Assembly: GCF_002850605.1 (NCBI RefSeq)
Contig: NZ_NXGB01000003.1
Coordinates: forward strand, 124,001-188,000
Length of the DNA: 64,000 nucleotides
Source: Pasteurella oralis
GTDB taxonomy: Bacteria > Pseudomonadota > Gammaproteobacteria > Enterobacterales > Pasteurellaceae
Direction: 5' to 3'
Numbering within the stretch: the first letter of the stretch is position 1; each line of letters starts with the position of its first letter. The notes beneath the pieces are model-generated. The model was given only the letters and a program-made list of their open reading frames with translations. It was not told the origin of the DNA and did no database searches. Shown here one piece after another: positions 60,007 to 64,000 of the stretch. Position numbers and translations under genes: made by a program.

Positions 60007-61209
60007 ATGGCTATTGAACATAAATCGGCGCAAGTAAGTACTGTTTTTATTATCACTTTAGGGATTTTATCTATGTTACCGCCCTTAGGTGTTGATATGT
60101 ATTTGCCTGCTTTTCTGTTAATTGCGAAAGATTTAGCAGTTACACCAGAACAAGTACAACATACTTTGACATTTTTTGCTGCAGGAATGGCAATTGGGCA
60201 GCTATTTTGGGGACCTGTGGGGGATAGTTATGGTCGTAAACCTATTATCTTACTTGGTGTGATGATCAGTACAATTGCCGCCTTTATTTTGACGAATACT
60301 TATTCTATTGGTAATTTTACCCTACTTCGTTTTATTCAAGGTTTTTTTGGTGCTGCGCCTGTTGTTTTAGTTGGTGCTATTTTGCGAGACTTGTTTAGTA
60401 AAAACGAACTGTCAAAAATTATGTCATCGATTACGCTTGTCTTTATGTTAGCCCCCTTACTCGCTCCAATTATAGGTGGTCATTTAGTTTCTTGGTTTCA
60501 TTGGCATGCTATTTTTTATGTCATCAGTATCATGGGATTATTATCCTGTTTACTTGTCTCGATTATCATCCCAGAAACACATCATAAAGAAAAACGTATT
60601 CCTTTAAGATTAGGCGTAGTAGGCAGAAATTTCTTAAGCTTGTGTCAGCAAAAAGAAGTGCTTGGCTATATGTTTGCTTCTGCTTTTGGTTTTGGTGGTT
60701 TATTTGCCTTAATTACAGCAGGCTCAATTGTTTATGTCGGGTTGTATGGTGTGCCAGTCGATCAATTTGGCTATTTTTTCATGTTTAATATTGCAGTGAT
60801 GGCAATTGGCTCTTTTATCAATGGACGAATTGTCAATCGTGTTGGGACTGAAGTGATGTTACGAGCTGGATTGATGGTCCAATTTATGGCAGCGATTGGT
60901 TTAGTGATGGTTTCTATTTTTGATCTTGGTTTTTGGGTTATGACGTTCTGTTTAGCTATTTTTGCAGGACAAAACCCATTAATTTCTTCTAATGCAATGG
61001 CCTCAATTTTAGAAAAATTTCCTAAAATGGCAGGTACAGCAAATTCTATGGTGGGTAGTGTGCGTTTTGGCACTGGCGCAATAATTGGCTCATTAGTCGC
61101 ATTAATGCCCATGAAAACGGCTGCACCTATGCTATTAATGATGGCATGTTGTAGTGTTGCGGCAGTGAGTTGTTACTATTTTTTAATTTATCGGGATGCG
61201 AAGAAATAA
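60007..61209 (+). CDS. bcr: Bcr/CflA family multidrug efflux transporter
   Basis: 400 residues from the ATG at 60007 (AAGGATAAT upstream); an in-frame ATG at 59977 lies inside rsuA. MFS transporter with 12 helices. The opening TLGILSMLPPLGVDMYLPAF is the Bcr/CflA signature, and WGPVGDSYGRKPIILLGV is the MFS loop 2-3 motif. E. coli Bcr gives bicyclomycin resistance and exports cysteine. rsuA-bcr adjacency is conserved with E. coli. treR begins one base after the stop. Confidence 0.94.
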   Translation: MAIEHKSAQVSTVFIITLGILSMLPPLGVDMYLPAFLLIAKDLAVTPEQVQHTLTFFAAGMAIGQLFWGPVGDSYGRKPIILLGVMISTIAAFILTNTYSIGNFTLLRFIQGFFGAAPVVLVGAILRDLFSKNELSKIMSSITLVFMLAPLLAPIIGGHLVSWFHWHAIFYVISIMGLLSCLLVSIIIPETHHKEKRIPLRLGVVGRNFLSLCQQKEVLGYMFASAFGFGGLFALITAGSIVYVGLYGVPVDQFGYFFMFNIAVMAIGSFINGRIVNRVGTEVMLRAGLMVQFMAAIGLVMVSIFDLGFWVMTFCLAIFAGQNPLISSNAMASILEKFPKMAGTANSMVGSVRFGTGAIIGSLVALMPMKTAAPMLLMMACCSVAAVSCYYFLIYRDAKK

Positions 61210-61210
61210 A

Positions 61211-62155
61211 ATGACGAAGCTCACTATTAAAGATATTGCGCGTTTAAGTGCGGTAGGAAAATCGACAGTTTCACGCGTGTTAAATAATGATCCTAATGTC
61301 AGTGATAACACCCGCGAGCGCGTCCAAAAGATTATTGCGCAATATGGTTTTCAACCTTCTAAATCGGCACGTGCGATGCGAGGGGTTAGCGATCGCGTGA
61401 TTGGGATCATTGTTACTCGCTTATCTTCCACAGCAGAAAATCAGGCACTATCAAGTATTTTACCGTTGCTTTATGCACAACAATGTGAACCCATCATTGT
61501 CGAAAGTCAATTTAGCCCACAATTAGTGGATGAGCATCTTGCTTTTTTTCATCAGCGCAGAGTTGATGGTGTCATTTTATTTGCTTTCAGCGAATTAGAA
61601 GAACAATGCCTACGAGCTTGGCAGCATAAAATGGTCGCTATTGCCAAAAATTATTCTTCACTTTCTTCTGTTTATTATGATGATCAAAAGGCGGTACAGT
61701 TATTAATGACACACCTTTATGCACAAGGACATCGCAGGATCAGTTATTTAGGTGTGGATGATCGAGATATGACAACGGGTTATGCCCGCCATCAAGCTTA
61801 TTTGCGTTTTTGTCAACAGCATGATTTACAACCTTGCGCGTTACAAGGTGAATTAGGTTATGAGTGGGCTTATCAGCATACAAGTGCGGTCATTTTTCCA
61901 GAAGTTTCTGCTTTAGTTTGTGCTACTGATACTTTAGCTATTGGCGCATTAAAATATTTGCAAGAACAGCAATTAACGCATATTCAAGTTTGCGGAGTGG
62001 GTAAAAGCCCATTATTACATTTCTTATTTCCTAATGTGTTAAGTGTTGATTTAGGTTTCGCACAAGTCGGCGAAATTGCGGTAAAACAATTATTTGCTTT
62101 ACTGGAAAATCAGCCAATTCAACAACACTGTCTTGATTGTCGATTAGTTTTTTAA
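61211..62155 (+). CDS. treR: Trehalose operon repressor (LacI family)
   Basis: 314 residues from the ATG at 61211. The N-terminal LacI helix-turn-helix is LTIKDIARLSAVGKSTVSRVLNND, and the effector domain (about 60-310) contains VESQFSPQLVDEHL and LPGLAM-like segments resembling E. coli TreR, which senses trehalose 6-phosphate. It lies directly upstream of treB, and a 14-base palindrome fitting its known operator lies between them. Two USS copies are in frame (61246, within the HTH region, and 61882). Confidence 0.93.
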   Translation: MTKLTIKDIARLSAVGKSTVSRVLNNDPNVSDNTRERVQKIIAQYGFQPSKSARAMRGVSDRVIGIIVTRLSSTAENQALSSILPLLYAQQCEPIIVESQFSPQLVDEHLAFFHQRRVDGVILFAFSELEEQCLRAWQHKMVAIAKNYSSLSSVYYDDQKAVQLLMTHLYAQGHRRISYLGVDDRDMTTGYARHQAYLRFCQQHDLQPCALQGELGYEWAYQHTSAVIFPEVSALVCATDTLAIGALKYLQEQQLTHIQVCGVGKSPLLHFLFPNVLSVDLGFAQVGEIAVKQLFALLENQPIQQHCLDCRLVF

Positions 62156-62184
62156 TGTGATAATTCGATCTTTTTTATTAAATT

Positions 62185-62200
62185 TGTGATCTTGATCGCA
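62185..62200 (+). promoter_or_regulatory. CRP-like site upstream of treB
   Basis: TGTGA-TCTTGA-TCGCA matches nine of ten core bases of the CRP consensus. Its centre lies about 72 bases upstream of the start predicted from TATAAT at 62253, a class I position. Read on the other strand the right half is TGCGA, the half-site form typical of Sxy-dependent CRP-S sites in this family. Confidence 0.7.
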
Positions 62201-62216
62201 TTTATTTGATTACATT

Positions 62217-62230
62217 TGGGAACGTTCCCA
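62217..62230 (+). promoter_or_regulatory. TreR operator
   Basis: TGGGAACGTTCCCA is a perfect 14-base palindrome immediately upstream of the treB -35 box. E. coli TreR binds a GGGAACGTTCCC-type operator, and the repressor gene lies next door. Confidence 0.85.
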
Positions 62231-62258
62231 TTGATTAAATAATCAACATATTTATAAT
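62231..62258 (+). promoter_or_regulatory. treB promoter
   Basis: TTGATT (62231-62236) and TATAAT (62253-62258) with a 16-base spacer. The -35 box is also the left arm of a second small palindrome, TTGATT-AAAT-AATCAA (62231-62246). Confidence 0.7.
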
Positions 62259-62309
62259 AAGCAATAAGTTAATTTCTTCTCCCTTCGATTATGAAAAAAG
62301 AGGCTATTT

Positions 62310-63728
62310 ATGGCAAAAATCGATCCAAATGCAGTAGATAAAATCATTGAATATGTTGGTGGTCGTGACAACATTGCAGCGGTAACACATTGTATTACTC
62401 GTTTACGTTTTATTTTAAATGACGATGCAAAAGCGAATGCGGAAATGCTTAAAAGTTTACCAATGGTAAAAGCCAGTTTTGCCACAGGTGGTCAGTATCA
62501 AGTTGTCATTGGGCAAGAAGTGGGCGATTACTACAAGATTTTACTTGAAAAAACAGGTTTAGCGAATGCGGATAAAGAGCAAATCAAAGCGGCTGCGCGT
62601 CAAAATCAAAAATGGTATGAGCGCAGTATTTCTCATTTAGCCGATATTTTTATCCCATTATTGCCTGCATTGATTAGCGGTGGTTTGATTTTAGGTTTCC
62701 GTAACGTGATTGGTGACATCAAAATGTTTGAAGATGGCACTAAAACATTAGTGGATATTAGTGCATTTTGGGCAAGCATGCACAGCTTCTTGTGGTTAAT
62801 TGGTGAAGCGATTTTCCATTTCTTACCTGTTGGGATCTGTTGGTCAATTGCACGCAAAATGGGAACATCGCCTATTTTAGGTATCGTATTGGGGGTAACG
62901 CTTGTTTCGCCGCAATTAATGAACTCTTATGCATTAGGCTCACAGCTACCTGAAGCATGGGATTTTGGCTTCATGGCAATTGAAAAAGTCGGTTATCAAG
63001 CACAGGTCATTCCCGCGATTATGGCAGGATTAGCATTATCCTTTATTGAGCGCTATTTAACCAAAATTGTGCCAAGTTATTTGAATTTAGTTATTGTGCC
63101 TGTCGTATCAATTATCTTATCTGTTTTCCTTGCACACTCTATTATCGGTCCTATTGGTCGCGAAATTGGTAATGGTGTTGCTTTTGTTGTGAAACATGCA
63201 ATGACAGGTGATTTTGCCCCAATTGGTGCGGCACTCTTCGGTTTCTTATATGCGCCATTAGTTGTGACAGGGGTACATCAAACGACATTAGCTATTGACT
63301 TCCAAATGATTGGTAGTATTGGTGGTACACCTGTTTGGCCTTTAATTGCACTATCCAATATTGCACAAGCTTCCGCAGTACTAGCGATTATCTATGTGAA
63401 TAAAACGGCAGAATCGCGTGAAGTGTCAGTACCAGCGGCTATTTCGGCTTACTTGGGGGTAACAGAACCTGCAATGTATGGGATCAACTTGAAATATCGT
63501 TTCCCAATGTTGTGTGCAATGGTGGGATCAGCGGCGGCTGGTTTAATCTGTGGTTTAGCGGGCGTATTAGCAAGTAGTATTGGGGTTGGTGGCTTGCCGG
63601 GAATTCTCTCTATCCAACACCAGTATTGGGCTGTTTATGCCTTAGCAATGGCAACAGCGATTGTGGTGCCATTTATCCTCACTACGATTGTTTACAAACG
63701 TAAAGAAAAAGCAGGTACTTTGAGCTAA
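62310..63728 (+). CDS. treB: PTS trehalose transporter subunit IIBC
   Basis: 472 residues (473 in E. coli). Imports trehalose and phosphorylates it to trehalose 6-phosphate. The IIB domain (about 1-90) has the phosphorylated Cys28 in VTHCITRLRF. The IIC domain (about 105-460) has ten or so helices with FGFLYAPLVVTGVHQTTLAID and AISAYLGVTEPAMYGINLKYRFPML. There is no IIA domain, so the glucose IIA (Crr) should donate phosphate. The expected partner treC (trehalose-6-phosphate hydrolase) does not follow. Confidence 0.96.
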   Translation: MAKIDPNAVDKIIEYVGGRDNIAAVTHCITRLRFILNDDAKANAEMLKSLPMVKASFATGGQYQVVIGQEVGDYYKILLEKTGLANADKEQIKAAARQNQKWYERSISHLADIFIPLLPALISGGLILGFRNVIGDIKMFEDGTKTLVDISAFWASMHSFLWLIGEAIFHFLPVGICWSIARKMGTSPILGIVLGVTLVSPQLMNSYALGSQLPEAWDFGFMAIEKVGYQAQVIPAIMAGLALSFIERYLTKIVPSYLNLVIVPVVSIILSVFLAHSIIGPIGREIGNGVAFVVKHAMTGDFAPIGAALFGFLYAPLVVTGVHQTTLAIDFQMIGSIGGTPVWPLIALSNIAQASAVLAIIYVNKTAESREVSVPAAISAYLGVTEPAMYGINLKYRFPMLCAMVGSAAAGLICGLAGVLASSIGVGGLPGILSIQHQYWAVYALAMATAIVVPFILTTIVYKRKEKAGTLS

Positions 63729-63820
63729 TCATTCCACTTTCTCTTCTTACTCAGCTGGAGGGAAAGTGCGGTCTGTTTTTACAGAATTTAGATAAAAGCA
63801 TTGTTCAACGGGGGGAATAG

Positions 63821-64000
63821 GTGTTAACGCGTGACGTTATTTTAGAATACATCGCGAATAAATATGCTATTTGCCCCGACTATCCTTGGCAAGATAAGCC
63901 TGATTACGCGGTATTACGTCATCAACATAATCGTAAATGGTTTGCATTGATTTTAACTGTACCAGCAGTCAGTTTAGGATTATCAGATACAGAACAAATC
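63821..64000 (+). CDS. MmcQ/YjbR family protein, start only
   Basis: The first 60 codons of a gene cut off by the window edge. It starts at a GTG (63821) with GGGGG upstream. The reading frame MLTRDVILEYIANKYAICPD, then YPWQDKPDYAVLRH and RKWFALILTV, fits the YjbR/MmcQ family, small double-wing proteins sometimes called DNA-binding but of unproven function. A USS lies just upstream (63774). It is not treC. Confidence 0.75.
   Translation, partial: MLTRDVILEYIANKYAICPDYPWQDKPDYAVLRHQHNRKWFALILTVPAVSLGLSDTEQI

Overview
The window reads as a continuous piece of a Pasteurellaceae chromosome. By eye it carries about 35 exact copies of the 9-base Haemophilus-type DNA uptake signal AAGTGCGGT or its complement. 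The DNA is AT-rich, the genes are tightly packed, and the gene order is largely that of Haemophilus influenzae and Escherichia coli. Pasteurella multocida is my best guess at the species. I see no prophage, insertion sequence, CRISPR array, rRNA or tRNA.

Layout. (1) 1-3.2 kb, minus strand: leuB and leuA, preceded by a leucine-rich leader peptide and a transcription attenuator. (2) 3.4-13 kb: a zinc metallopeptidase, a BON-LysM protein, then the protein quality-control block tig, clpP-clpX, lon, ppiD, with a heat-shock-like promoter before lon. (3) 13.2-19.5 kb, minus strand: a four-gene exporter operon (HlyD-type adaptor, RbbA-like double ABC protein, ABC-2 permease, outer-membrane factor lipoprotein). 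(4) 19.6-34.6 kb: the classic rpsB-tsf-pyrH-frr-dxr-uppS-cdsA-rseP-bamA-skp-lpxD-fabZ-lpxA-lpxB-rnhB run, which links translation, isoprenoid, phospholipid, outer-membrane protein and lipid A synthesis. It contains an rpsB leader RNA and an excellent sigma-E promoter before skp.

(5) 34.7-40.8 kb: a YfbS-like transporter, a three-gene lipid cassette (CDP-alcohol phosphatidyltransferase, acyltransferase, second CDP-diglyceride synthase), mog, glnB and tqsA. (6) 41-46.9 kb: rlmN, a PilF-like lipoprotein, rodZ, ispG, hisS and yfgM, in E. coli order but without bamB and der after yfgM. (7) 47-53.8 kb, accessory: two small cytosolic esterases with an ATP-grasp ligase (function unknown; the best candidate here for an undescribed pathway), then an HscC-type Hsp70 with a membrane J-protein whose HPD motif is RPD, and a small membrane methyltransferase.

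(8) 53.8-64 kb: cpdB, sodA and maeB on the minus strand; rsuA, bcr, treR, treB and the start of a YjbR-family gene on the plus strand. CRP-like sites precede cpdB, maeB and treB, and a TreR operator precedes treB, so this end of the window looks carbon-regulated. treC is not next to treB.

Many transcription units end in rho-independent terminators. Four of these are built from two facing uptake signals. All functional calls come from reading the sequence and from remembered family features; no database search was run.
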